This document shows, in pieces, positions 9,930 through 23,200 of a stretch of 36,402 bases of DNA; positions within the stretch are counted from its first letter, which is position 1; every line of letters starts with the position of its first letter. The DNA comes from Oehlia diaphana (Eukaryota; Glomeromycota; Glomeromycetes; Glomerales; Glomeraceae), in NCBI GenBank assembly GCA_003833135.1, contig QZLH01000135.1, forward strand, positions 34,968 to 71,369. The letters are read 5' to 3'. The position numbers were made by a program, and so were the translations under genes. The notes beneath the pieces were generated by a model. The model had not been told where the DNA came from, ran no database searches, and saw only the letters and a program-made list of their open reading frames with translations.

Positions 9930-10807
9930 TTTTACGTTTTTTAAATTTAATATTTCTTAAATGATTTCATATTTTACATACATTATGCCTAAATCTTTTT
10001 TTTTCGTTCAATATCTCTCATTCATTCATTCTTATCTCATTTATTCCTATATTCATTTTTCACATGTAATATAATTATCATCATCTTAGTCTTTTTTGTA
10101 AAGTGTTGAATATTCATTTGAATGATATAAATTAAATTGTGAACAAGAATTATTTTCAAGTACTTCGATCTTTGTACTTGATCTTTAGTTAGTAATCGAT
10201 ATTTTACAAAAAAATGTTTATATTTAATAATATGCAATAAAATTATAAAATTTCAAAAAATTATTATTTATATCAAGTAATTTTTTTTATTATCATAAAT
10301 CATATAAATCGAATTTACCAGCATTTACAATAAAAGTATAAAATACTTTTTTTTTGAGCATAATTATTATTAATCTTATTTTGTATAACGATTTAAACTA
10401 TGCTTACAATCACAGATTGATTTGATTTTGATTTGTCAACTCGACGTCTTTTAAATCATCGTTTTCAATGATTGTTAATCGTTAAATTTTACAGACACGA
10501 TTTCTGATGGTAAAATTTTCGGTGAACGCGTCAAACTGTTAGTGCATAAACCCCAAATATTACTTATTTCACGTGACATAATTGTAATATCGAAAAAAAT
10601 AGTCTGAAAATCATTATTGACTTGAAAGAAAGCATTTATTTATTTAATAAAAAAAAGTGTATAGTGTATGCAATGCCAAAATAAAAAAGAAAATTACAAT
10701 ACATAATTTAAATTATACCTTCCCTTAATTAATTAAATAAAAAAAAATTTGAAATATTTAAATAAAAAAAAGCGTCCTTCATCTACTAATTTCAAGTTCA
10801 ATAATTA
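9930..10807. other. Convergent 3' intergenic region
   Basis: The spacer lies between the 3' ends of the SAM-domain gene (+) and the UVRAG-like gene (-). It is AT-rich with short ORFs that have no family similarity and the composition of non-coding sequence. It should hold both polyadenylation regions; AATAAA-like strings occur near 10226 and 10735, but none can be assigned firmly. Confidence 0.5.
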
Positions 10808-12952
10808 TTATGTTACTCCAACTTTAAATCCTCGAGAAGTTTTTCGAAGTGATTCATTAGTATTTTTATTTGATGTATTGGATGATTTTGAGAAAGAGTC
10901 TTCTCCTTCTTCCTCTTCAAACAAGATATTACTTGTGCTTGCGATTGTATGTGATATGGTATAATTATGTGAAGTAAGTTTACGTTGATGTGATGACGAT
11001 GATTGGCCTGATACCAAACTGAGGATAAGGTATTTTAAATTCGGAAGTGTGTGCCTTAAATCAATTACGCTTATACCTTGCGAATTCATTAGCTACAATA
11101 ACATAGAAAATTAAATTTTCTAGAATCGAAATAATAAACTAATTTAATTAATGTTAAATCTAGTAAATCATACCTGCTCGATATTTTTATTAAGTAAAAA
11201 GACTGCATATTCAAACCGATAACGATCAGCTCCTTTGACATACAAAGGAAATCTACAATTAATAAAAAAAAAAGGAAATGAAAAATTACGTGTCAAGTTT
11301 GTAAGATAGTTAAAACAAACAAATTAGTAACGAAAATTTTGATAATTACAGCGCTCCAAGCTGATTGTTAGTGAATAATCCTTCCAATTGGACAATGTTC
11401 AGTATAATCCAGTTCAACAACTTTTTAAAAGGGATTCTGCATGTCATATATTCTGTGTTATAGCCCCTGAGAGCATATGATATTATATACATATACATTT
11501 AATTTTCTCATGTTGTAAATGATAGTAGTTGAATATTCAAAACTTTTATTTCCTCTTTCGAGTAGAGGGAAATCAAAAACAATCAACTTGGAGCAATTAT
11601 GAACTTACTGTCTTGAATCTCCTAAGGAAGCTGTTATTGGATCACGTATTGTTGACCTTGAGGACATAGGTGTCATTGGAAATCTTAATGGAACTCCGAG
11701 ATAATACGCGAGCATATTTATGAGATGACAAGTGAACCCCAATGCAGTAGCGACTTGTTCGTCGTCACAACCTTATATATACATTAATTAACTTACATTC
11801 TATAATTTAATGTAACAACTTTTTATATTTAAAAAAAAAATCTTCAAAGTAAAAATAAATACCAGTGAATACTGAATTTGGCAATGGTACACCAAGAATC
11901 TTAAAAGAGAATGTGTCTGTATGTGTCTGTATTAATAAAATAAATTTATATAAATATATCGATATTAACTCAATTATACTTATTGTCGAAAAGATTACAA
12001 AACTTACAGGTTCTATGGGAAATATATTAAGCAAGTCCGCAACAAGTTCCTTCTGGCAAGTACAGATTTTGGAAGTTGTCATGGAAAGAGTTTTGCTAAG
12101 AACAGCAATCCGATTCAATACGACCATCTGAAAGAAAAAAAAACAACAAAATTTCAAAATCCAATTTTAAAATTAACAAAACAAACCGATCTCGTTCCAA
12201 AATCTTTAGGCTTTCCTCCAAATATTCCTTTCCAGTTTGATGACGCTCTCTCGCTTCCTCCATGGCGACCCGTCGGGAACGAATATTCTCGCGCAATGTA
12301 ATTATACGTCGGCGATCTTCATGATTATTTATGTTTAAACTTTGGATATAAATTATTTTTTTTCGCACTAATTCATTTAATCAATCTTAAATAAGATACA
12401 ATAAACCCAAACTAATATACCTTCTTCTAGTGCTTTGCTTTGGTCTGCAATTTCAGCATGATATCGAGAAAGGTGCAATAATCTTGAGCTTTTTTCTCTT
12501 TGCTGATTTTGAAAAGACAATAGAGCAGATCATATTAATCTAATAAAAATTTTTTTTTTCTACATTAATTAATCGTAAATTTACAACTAAATACCAATAC
12601 AAGCTTGTTTTTTTCCCTTTCTAAAATCTGTCCGATATTGGATATTACATCATCCCGCGATCTCTGCATATCAATTAAACAATTATCTATATTGTTTAAT
12701 CTGTTCTTTATAGAATATTATTATTAACAAACCACATATTAAAAGTAACAAATATATTTGATAAAAGAAAAAAATTCTCTTTAACTGACCGCATAAGGGC
12801 ATCATACGTATAAGATCGCTTCGCCTAAATTTTTAGACATTAAAAAAAAGATAGTTAAATAAACGTATATATAACTCATAACTTTTAAGCAGAAAAAATA
12901 CCGTTTGAGGCGACGGGGCACGATATTGTTTTGACTGTTGACCGACAACCAT
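10808..12952 (-). CDS. VPS38: UVRAG/Vps38-like subunit of class III PI3-kinase complex II
   Basis: Eleven exons: 12952-12902, 12824-12786, 12663-12601, 12502-12421, 12316-12183, 12127-12008, 11899-11863, 11771-11609, 11466-11350, 11252-11174, 11092-10808. These join in frame to 389 residues. After a short basic N-terminus, residues about 40-150 are charged and coiled-coil-like. The C-terminal region carries landmarks shared with animal UVRAG in the same order: ILGVPLPNSVFTG, ALGFTCHLINMLAYYLGVPL, SRSTI, FPLYVKG, YAVFLLNKNIEQL and DLRHTLPNLKYL (about 306-317). These favour UVRAG over Atg14. UVRAG/Vps38 joins Vps34, Vps15 and Beclin1/Vps30 to make PI3P on endosomes for vacuolar sorting. The N-terminal C2 domain of animal UVRAG is absent. 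The junctions at 12786 (GTTAAA) and 12183 (GTTTTG) use weak donors chosen by frame and are the least certain; the start is also uncertain. The gene is head-to-head with GalT. Confidence 0.85.
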
Positions 12953-13235
12953 TTGGCATCGCGAAAACCTACTAACAAACTCTTATGATAAGTTTTTTGG
13001 AGAATTATCCACAGAAGGGTTCAAAAAACCCTTCTTAAATGTCCAAAATACTTTAATGTTACAGTAATTTGGGCTGACTTGAAAAATCTATCTATTAACG
13101 AATTTTAGAAAAAATTATAGCCAGTAAGTATATTCATGGATATTACGTGGCGCAAACATGTTTAATCATACATCTGAAAGTTGTGTTATGTATGCTATGC
13201 ATGTGGCCATATCACGCTCTTAAAATTTTTGTACG
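12953..13235. promoter_or_regulatory. Short bidirectional promoter between VPS38-like and GalT genes
   Basis: Only 283 bp separate the two start codons on opposite strands, so promoters and 5' leaders must share this stretch. GGGTTCAAAAAACCC near 13018-13032 is an imperfect inverted repeat (GGGTT/AACCC arms). No known factor site can be assigned. Confidence 0.5.
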
Positions 13236-14454
<1,219 letters not shown>

Positions 14455-14904
14455 TGTAATTATTTCTATAGAAAAGCGAAAGCCTTACATTTTGGTATAC
14501 CTATCTTAATTATATTCATTATGTCATTATATCATTATTATTTATAATAATCAGATTATCATCACTTTATCAATTTAATTCATCTATTAAATGGACCCTG
14601 TTATCTTGATAGTCCAAAGTCTACTTTTTATAATAAATAAATCAAACATGTCTATCATTTTATTTAATAAACATAGACTATATAATTTACGACCAAACCA
14701 ATATGTTCTACACAATAAAGATATCCAAACAGATTGTAAAAGCACCCATCATCGCAGCGATCTTTATTTATATAAACATCTAGTGTATTTGTCTAGTATA
14801 TGAGATCAAATGAATAATAGTTTGTCAATTTATCACAAATTTTTTTATTTTGTTCTATATTTTGTAAAATGCTGATTGTATACATGGAGATGGATATTGG
14901 TAGA
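14455..14904. other. Convergent 3' intergenic region between GalT and BAG genes
   Basis: The stretch is AT-rich and holds both 3' ends. A 70-codon open frame at 14591-14803 has no family similarity and I do not call it a gene. Confidence 0.5.
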
Positions 14905-15782
14905 TTAGTTTTTAACCTCAGTAGGAGAAGTATGCAATAGTTGGTCTTTAACACTATCGACTCTATCAATTAAACCTTGAGTATATTGAACTGCTTCTCT
15001 TCTTTTTTTCCTAGCAGTTTCAAATTCAGGGGGACAAACAACATCATCTAAAGTTAGAAGAGTTTGCATTAAATTTTCTATAATATAATGATGAGTATCA
15101 ATTAATTTTGATTTCGTCTTATCAATATCATTATTAGTACTTTGATTAGAAAGAAAAGTAGAAGCAGAAGTTTCTAATGATTCAATTTGTGGAATTAAGT
15201 TTGTCCTTGTTTTTTCAATGGATTGCGAAATTCTTTCTATCAAAGCATGCTCTTCTGGTGATCCTGTTGTTGTTTGTACTAAATCTTTGTCCTAATATTA
15301 AAATTTGAATTAGTGATTAAAAATATATATATATATTGATTGATTGTGATTTTTTCACATACGTTCGGTTTAGTACCCATTAAAAGTACTTTTGAAGATG
15401 GACCAATTCCCAAAGAACTCAATGTAGCCGTATCATCTTTCATTATAGCTATTAAAAGGATAAAAAAATAATATATTAATACTTGATTCAACAAAGATTA
15501 ATTATGAAATATTTATTCATTACCTCCAGAAAATACCAGTTTTTGTCCATTAACAGGTACGCCCGTAATTTTTTTTAAACGTTCTTTTAATTGTTTCAAA
15601 GTGGTTTCCTCTAGCGAGCCGGCCCCTTGTCTTAGGAAATCAAGATGGATCTTTTCTTTGCCCCAGGTAACAATGATCTTTTGAGTTCCTTGAGTCTCTA
15701 ATGATTTCTTAATGTATTAAAAAAATAATTGAACAGTAAAGTACTTTGAAAAGTTATAATTTATACCTTCTAACGACTTCAT
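14905..15782 (-). CDS. Ubiquitin-like/BAG-domain Hsp70 co-chaperone (BAG1-like)
   Basis: Four exons: 15782-15767, 15697-15524, 15448-15363, 15291-14905. They join in frame to 220 residues. The tiny first exon encodes MKSLE and joins to ETQGTQKIIVTWGKEKIHL. Residues about 11-88 form a ubiquitin-like domain: LKERLKKITGVPVNGQKLVF, then SGAIMKDDTATLSSLGIG and KVLLMGTKPN. Residues about 105-205 match a BAG three-helix bundle: HALIERISQSIEKTRTNLIP and later LLTLDDVVCPPEFETARKKR, with REAVQYTQGLIDRVD. BAG domains bind the Hsp70 ATPase domain and speed nucleotide release; the ubiquitin-like domain may link the chaperone to the proteasome. The order and length resemble BAG1 and fission yeast Bag101-type proteins. 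No transmembrane segment is seen. The first exon was chosen by frame and is the least certain part. Confidence 0.88.
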
Positions 15783-16674
15783 TGAGACTGGTAGTGTGGA
15801 AAAAAGTAAGGGCTTGGCGAACCGCCAAAGAAATATAAACGGAAGTGCTATGTCGACAGAAATGATGACTAAATTATTTATCTAGAACAAAATTAAATTA
15901 AACCAACTTATAATCAAGTGAAAAAGAAATTTGAGGGCTTAGGTCATTTCTATGATTAGTTAAAAAAATGACAATGTGCCACAGCTGATCAGCATATTTT
16001 TTTTTTCCGTCAAAATAGCAATTTAGTATATACCGATAAAATCATTCCGTAACAGAAAAATATCTATTAATTTCAGGACATTATTTATATTTATAATATT
16101 TATACCAATATCCAAACATATAAACTTTTAATATAATTTTTAAAGTTAAAATGCTTCAGCTAGAATACTGGCAGTAAGAATTGCAATTACACAGGAGGAA
16201 AGTTTTTTTATTGAAAGAAAGCATAGAATATCTGCCCCAATATCACCGTTACTTTTTCATCTGAGAACAGAATTCTGAACTTAGTCTAATAATATTCCTA
16301 ATGATGATTAGATGGATTTACGTCTAATACTGACTTTAATAATGGATGTCTTATAATAATAAATCCCGCATATTCAAATAATAAACAGAATGAGGTGTAT
16401 ATTATAATTGTTACTTGCTTTGTTTCACTTTTGCCATATTATAAAATTTCTCAAACCAACATGAAACTAATTGTATTAAATTATATCAAGTTAGTTTGAT
16501 ATTGACAGAAGGAATTATAAATTACACTCAATCGATCAAATATTTCAAAAGAAAAATTATAGAAAAAAATTTCATATAGATATTTATTAAAATAGATCTC
16601 TTTTAATCATTAAATACACGTGATTGATGTAATTCTCATAACACAACTGATCTGTAAAAAAAAAGTGCAAAGAC
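15783..16674. promoter_or_regulatory. Divergent intergenic region between BAG and PABA synthase genes
   Basis: The 892-bp spacer contains the promoters of two divergently transcribed genes. It is AT-rich, and no transposon ends, RNA gene or convincing ORF was seen. No regulator site can be named. Confidence 0.45.
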
Positions 16675-19668
16675 ATGTCGAATGATCCAAGGGTACATCC
16701 GTCTGATATTTTTTCCCTAAGGACTATAATTATTGATAATTATGATTCTTATACTTTTAATTTGCTACAACTTTGGGATAATGAAAAAAGTATTGAAAAC
16801 GTAGTAGTTATCCGCAATAATCAATTTTCTTGGTAAATTTCTTTTCTTTAATTTAAACAATTTCGAATTTGTTCCATTATACATATTTTGGTCTCTTTTT
16901 GACAGGAATTACTTTAAAGAAAATATATTCCCGTATTTCGATAATATTATAATATCACCTGGACCAGGTAGACCGGAAACCCCTTCCGTATGAATTTCTT
17001 GTAATTAATGTCATTTTAATTAAATCACGTAGAATTCAATTGATAAGTTTTATGTTATAGGATTTTGGAATATGCACCAATATAATAAAGGAATTGAATG
17101 ATATTCCTATACTTGGTGTATGTTTAGGACACCAAGGAATAGGTGTTACTTTCGGTGGTCAGGTATTTATAAGATATTTGTTTTATTATTCATTTATTCA
17201 TTTATTCATTTTATATATAAAAATATTTTAGATAACAAATGCTAAAACAATTATGCATGGGAGATTAAGTCCTGTCTATCATGAAGGAGAAGATGATCCT
17301 ATGTCTTTATATTATAAGATTCCAAATCCATTCTCGGTTGTTAGATATCATAGCTTAATTGTTGAAAATAAAAATATGCCGCCAGAATTAACGATTTCAG
17401 CTTGGTGTTCTGAAGATAGTAGCATATCGACACCTCCTTTAAAAGAATCTAGTACGATTATGGGCTTGAATCATATTAATAAACCTATTTATGGCGTTCA
17501 ATTTCATCCCGAGGCATGGTTTGCTAATTCTTTATTAGTTAGTTTTAATGTCTCATAATCTAATTCGTTTTAATTATTATTTAGTCAATCTGCACTGAAA
17601 ATGGGTATCAATTGCTCAGGAATTTTCTGATGATTTCTAGAGTATTTTTAGAAAAGGTTGGATATTTTCTTTTATAAGAAATCATAGTATTTTATTTTTT
17701 ATTTATTGTTTATTGAAATTTAGCATGGGGTAACATTTCCTCGTACAACTCTTCCATCGCATATTTTGTCTCATTCGGTTTTACCAAAAAAACCGCATAT
17801 TTTTAAGCCTTTGACATCAAAAAGCGATACTGAGTATTGCTTGATATTAAAGAAATTAGAAAGAGGGTTATGGATTGATTCTCCACTGGTTTTTCAACAT
17901 ATTGTAGCAGCTGATCAATCCACTGTTGGAACATGGTGGTTGGATAGTGCAAGGGTATTACAAATATTTTTTTTTAAAAAAAAAGAATCAAAGGTTATTT
18001 CGATCGAAATTAAACTTTTCACTTCCATTACTTAGCAACCTGATAGAGTAAATAGATTTTCATTTATGGGATCGACGCCAGAAAGTTCAAATTCATTTTC
18101 AACATTTTATTCAACGCTTAATAAAGAACTTTTAGTTATATGTTCGAATGGATCGGTAATTAATAAAAAAATGGAAGATAATCAAACATTTTGGGATTGG
18201 ATGTCAGAAACCATAAAACATTTTAATCAGCGTATGGGAAACTTAAAGATATTGCACGATGATGGAACTTTACAAAATGTTAGAGAGCAAACAATTCCTT
18301 TTGATTTTAGATTGGGAATGGTGGGTTATTTTGGATATGAGATGAAAAGGGAGTCATTACCGAATTATACAATTTCAACAGATCAATATTCTGATATTCC
18401 AGATTCCGCATTTGTTTTTGCAACTCAAGCAATTATATTTGATCATTTAGAGAGGCAAATTTGGTTAGCAGGATTAGTTCGACCTAAATTCGATTATGTG
18501 GACAATAATTTAGGAATACACCCAGGGCTTGATGATTATAAATCATGGACATTGTCTATTGAGGAAAAATTGCGTAATTTGGATAATTTGATGTCTAGTT
18601 CTAAACAAACTCTGCTTAAAAAAGTTATTCAAAATGAGAAAGTCTCTTTTTCGGTTCAACCTTCATTTACACCAGATATGAAACAAGGTGATTATATAAG
18701 GGCAATAGAAAAAGCACGTTCGTACATACATGAAGGACAAAGTTATGAATTGTGTTTAACAACACAATTTAGAGCAAATTTAGCAAATGTACCGAAAAAA
18801 TTAGACGACAATTGGGTAGAACTTTATCAATGTATTAGGTCATTTAATCCAGCACCTTTTTCGGCATTATTATCTTTTCCAAGCAAAGATATATGTATAA
18901 TGAGTTCATCGCCTGAGAAATTTTTGCAAATTGATAATGAAGGAGTTATGGAAATGAAGCCTATTAAAGGAACTGTTGCAAGAGCAAGAGAATGTTGTTG
19001 TTTAAATTTGAAAGAATGCGATAAAGGAACTTTGTGTGAATCGAAACGAAAGGAAGAAGATATGAAAAGGATGCGTCTTCTTGAAGGAGATATTAAAGAA
19101 CGTTCTGAGAATTTAATGGTAAAGTTATCATTAAAATTGTGGAAATTACGCAAATCATTTTGAAATATTTATTTATTTATTTTCTTTTTTAACGAAAAAG
19201 ATTGTGGATTTGATTCGTAATGATTTAACACATATATGCCAACCGAGTACAGTGCAAGTCCCTTACTTAATGAAAGTTGAATCATATGAGTCTGTACATC
19301 AACTTGTAACTACAGTTAGAGGACAATTGAGAGAAGATTTAGATTGCGTTAAAGCCATAAGAGAATGCTTTCCTCCGGGATCAATGACAGGAGCCCCAAA
19401 ATTACGATCTGTTCAATTATTAGATGAATTAGAACAGAATAAACCAAGAGGTGTTTATTCCGGGTGTTTAGGTTATATTTCTTTGCAGGATGGTAGCGGT
19501 CAAAAGAGAGGAACCTCTCAGTTCAATGTTGTTATTAGAACGGCTATTATTCGTATCGAAAAGGACGAAGTAACAGTTGGTGCAGGTGGAGCTATTGTTT
19601 ATCTTTCTAATGCTGAATCAGAATGGAATGAAGTTGAGTTAAAATCACAATCAATAATTCCAAGGTAA
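16675..19668 (+). CDS. Aminodeoxychorismate (PABA) synthase, fused amidotransferase and synthase
   Basis: Eight exons: 16675-16832, 16906-16987, 17061-17162, 17232-17513, 17585-17656, 17724-17954, 18036-19118, 19201-19668. They join to 825 residues. The enzyme turns chorismate plus glutamine into aminodeoxychorismate for p-aminobenzoate and folate. Residues about 17-225 are a class I glutamine amidotransferase: [22 protein letters not shown], and the triad Cys101 (GVCLGHQG), His206 and Glu208 (FHPE). Residues about 260-820 are the chorismate-binding domain: [24 protein letters not shown], and PIKGT with Lys620, the PabB nucleophile that anthranilate synthases (PIAGT) lack. The intron directly after Glu208 has a GC donor (17514). 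The final TAA lies within a perfect donor (AG/GTAAGA, 19664); splicing to 19735 would instead end the protein SIIPSILDYMNKLI at 19765. Fused forms are normal in fungi and plants. Confidence 0.95.
17967..17984. repeat. T9/A9 homopolymer junction inside a PABA synthase intron
   Basis: Nine T pass directly into nine A within the intron 17955-18035. Confidence 0.9.
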
Positions 19669-19765
19669 GAATTAATATAAATGTTTTTTTATTATTCAAT
19701 TTTAAGACGCTAAAATATTTGGTTTATTCATTAGTATTTTAGATTATATGAACAAACTTATATAG

Positions 19766-20211
19766 CCTAATTAATAATACTTTTGTTAACCATTACATAC
19801 TTGTATTTTTATGCTTTACTAAAATTAATCCTTCCCGTATTAAGCCACTGAATTGACGCATTTTATTGTAATACATAAATAAATTATTTACTTGCATCAC
19901 CACCATTATATATTTGAGATTATAAATTGTTATGACTAAAAATAAGAATACTCCCGTAAATAAGCACCCATTTTTTTACATGTAATGCCGGCCCAAGATC
20001 GTTATAATGCAGGTCGGAGTGACTTATTTCGGGATGTACACGGCAAATAACAAATACAAACTGATAAGATCCTGCCGTTGGCATATTGTTGGCATTTAAG
20101 CATTTAAGGTTGGTGTAACGATAAAGCCGGAAAAAGTGATCATTTACTGATTTTTTTCAACGTCTTTTGCTTTGAACGAAAGACTAAAAAAATACTTACT
20201 TGTTTTCCATA
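19766..20211. promoter_or_regulatory. Upstream region of the VPS10 gene
   Basis: The spacer between PABA synthase and VPS10, both on the + strand, holds the VPS10 promoter. The patch 19952-20110 is less AT-rich than its surroundings and contains a small inverted-repeat element, listed separately. Confidence 0.45.
19952..20034. mobile_element. Possible 83-bp inverted-repeat element (MITE-like)
   Basis: The left end reads TCCCGTAAATAAGCAC. The right end is its near-complement, reading GTGACTTATTTCGGGA, so about 14 of 16 positions pair allowing small indels. The interior has GCCGGCCC and a further CCGACCTGCATTATA-like arm. No clear target duplication is seen and it has no coding capacity. A folded RNA or a decayed transposon are both possible. 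Confidence 0.45.
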
Positions 20212-23200
20212 ATGGCGAACAAGTCAGTATATTCTGAAATTTATACTATAAAAATAAAATTAAAAAGAATGTTAATTTTATTATTATTGGGTATTATTTG
20301 TTTAACCTTGGTCGAAGCTCAAGGTCGTGCAATAGTTGAAATTGAACGTTGGGGCTTTGAACACTCCCCAGCTCAAAATTTCATTTATTTTAAAGGAAGC
20401 GACGTAAGTGTTATTAGTCATATATTACGAAATACAACTTTATAAATGCTTTATGAAAATAAATCCCGAGTGATTCAACTCGGTTTTTTATGAATCCATA
20501 CTTGAATTAATTGATAATTCCTATGCATAAATAGAGCGTATTAAATCTCGATCTTAGTGGCAATGTTTGGATATCAAGTAATGCAGGAATTGATTGGAAT
20601 TTGATTTCCGGTGTTCCAAAAAATACTGCTGCTGCTTTAATTAAACACACGTTCTCAGAAGACAGAGTAAGTTTTTTATTTATTATTATTATTATTATTA
20701 TTTTTAAAAAAAAGAACAAAAAAAAAACAAAAAAAGAAAGTTGTAACCTTTTGATCTTACGTATTTATTACAATGATAATCTAGGCTTATATTCTTACAA
20801 TCGGTAAAACACACTATAAAACATCTGATAAAGGAAAAAGTTGGCAGGAATTTACTACACCTATACCTCCGGCCAAAAATGTTAAAGTGTTGTCATTTCA
20901 CGCTCATAGAGAAGATTATTTGCTATTTAGAGGGACTAAATGTACCAGTTGGATTGAATGCACTGATGTGGTAAGTACTTAAATATTATAATTAAACATT
21001 TAATTAGAAATTTTTGATCTTAATTTATTTATAATAATAACTTTATCAAAATTCATATTGAATATATAGACTTATTACACAACAGATGGATTTGGTTCAT
21101 CCCCAAAATTACTTCTCGAAAATACCGACAATTGCATATGGGCTCATAATAGTAAAAAATTTGATGAGGCACCTGAACAATCAATATTTTGTATTCGATA
21201 TGATGTTTATGGAAGTGGATCGATGAGAAAGTTAAGCGATTATCGTTTGGTTGAATCTGAAGATTTTTTTAAAGATGAAGAATCCATCAAAATCATAGAT
21301 TTTAATTCTGGTGGTGACGTCAGAGGCGTTATAGGTCTTGGAGAATCTCAAGAATATTTGGCTGCAGCTGTAAAAGATATTAATTCTTTCGACATGAAAT
21401 TGTATGTTTCCGTAGATGGACAAAAATGGGCAAGAGCATTTTTCCCATTAAAGAAAGGGCCGAAAGAAAATGCATATACTATACTCGAATCTCCATCGAA
21501 CCATTTGATTGTTGATTTACTTTCATCCGAATCCCATAATACGGGAACATTGTATTTATCAAATTCTAATGGTACTTATTTTGTTGATCGTTTGGAACAC
21601 ACAAATCGAAACGATAAAGGTGTGGTAGATTTTAAAATTTCACAAAGTGTTGGTGGAATTTTACTCGCAAATATTGTGAGCAACTATCAGGAAGTTGATA
21701 AAGGAAGTGCAATAGCAAAAAAATTACAATCTAAAATTTCTTTTGATGATGGTGTTACATGGAAATTTATTAAGCCTCCAGATAAAAATTTCGGAGGTTC
21801 TAATTTTCCGTGCATGGATCGTGGAAGTTGGGAACAAGGAGAATGTTCGTTACATTTACATTCGGTTACGTCCGGCCGCAATAACGGTCACGTATTTTCG
21901 TCTAACGAAGCTCCAGGTGTTTTAATGGGTGTTGGAAATGTAGGACCATATCTTTTACCTTATGATCAATGTGACACTTTTCTTTCTTATGATGGAGGAT
22001 TAACATGGAAAGTTGTAAGACTTGGTGCACATATGTATGGAATTGGACATTATGGAACAATTTTAGTTATAGTCGACAATGAACAACCAACAGATGATAT
22101 TTTATATAGTTATGATCGTGGTGAAACTTGGTAAGTTTTAAGATATAAATTTTTCTATATATTTAATTATTTTTTTTTTTGCTAATTTTAAAAATTCTAC
22201 AGGAATAGTAAATCTTTGGGAGTAAAGATTGTTGCAAAATTGCTTACAACAGATCCCACATCAAAAAATTTTCTTCTGTTGGGTTCTGCTGTTCCGAATC
22301 ATGGTACACCTGGCGATGGAAGCAGTAATTATCGACATTTTATATTCAAATTAGATTTCTCGAAATTATTTGATAGAGATTGTAACCGGGATGATTTCGA
22401 TGATTGGGTTGCGAAACGGTCCGAATCTGGCTCTGATTGTTTTATGGGTAAAAAGGTAAATATGAAATATGTTTAGAACTGTTTTAATTATAATTATAAT
22501 CCAACCAAATATTTGAAATCGTTAGACTACTTATCATCGTCGTAAAGTTGAGGCTCGTTGTTTCGTTGTTTCATCGCAACAACCTTCTCCAGATATTGAA
22601 AATTGCGCTTGTACAGAAAAAGATTTTGAATGGTAAGTCCAAAATTTAAACAAGCTAAATGTTGGGGTATATGTAATAATTTAGCTTACTGGAAACCTTT
22701 TGTTTTATTTTAGTGATTTCAATTACATTCTTGATGAAGATAAGGAGAAGTGCATACCTTTATTACCTGAACGTATTCCTGAAGGAGAATGTAAAGATAA
22801 AGATACATATGAAGGAAGTTCAGGCTATCGTAAAATTCCAGAAAACGATTGTGATCCTGAAAAACCAAATTCAGTAAGACTTGACGAACCTAAAACCAAA
22901 AAATGCTCTGAAGGTAAAAAAAACTTACTTCTTGGATAAACTATTAGAATTTGATGAATTAATCAATTTGTTCAATTTACTTTCTAGGCCATTCTGGTCC
23001 TCCGCTTTACGGAGAAGTTTTACATAGAACTGCTAATTTAGATGTCCATAATTACTTTTATTTCCCTGAATCTACGGTAGGTTTTTACTTTATATTGAAT
23101 TTTTATAAAGTGAATGGCCGTGTTGATTATTACTTTTCTTTTCTTTTTTTAGAATTTAATGATCCAGACAATTGATGGCAAGATTAAAAGAAGTACAGAC

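Noticed and set aside
10037..10237. 66-codon minus-strand frame between the SAM-domain and UVRAG-like genes
   Set aside because: Its Ile/Lys-rich composition reflects AT-rich DNA, and there is no motif or splice context.
11865..12131. 88-codon plus-strand frame
   Set aside because: It lies opposite two exons of the UVRAG-like gene, whose homology fixes the coding strand.
10808..12952. Atg14 as an alternative identity
   Set aside because: Both belong to one superfamily, but the LPNS, VPLR-P, SRSTI, FPLY and DLRHTLPNLK landmarks follow UVRAG, and no N-terminal Atg14-type cysteine repeats are seen.
14591..14803. 70-codon open frame after GalT
   Set aside because: It has no family similarity, lies in an AT-rich 3' region and looks like the chance frames found across the window.
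16675..19668. Anthranilate synthase (TrpE/TrpG) as an alternative identity
   Set aside because: The synthase domain has PIKGT with the nucleophilic lysine of aminodeoxychorismate synthase instead of PIAGT, and the amidotransferase-first fusion fits PABA synthase.
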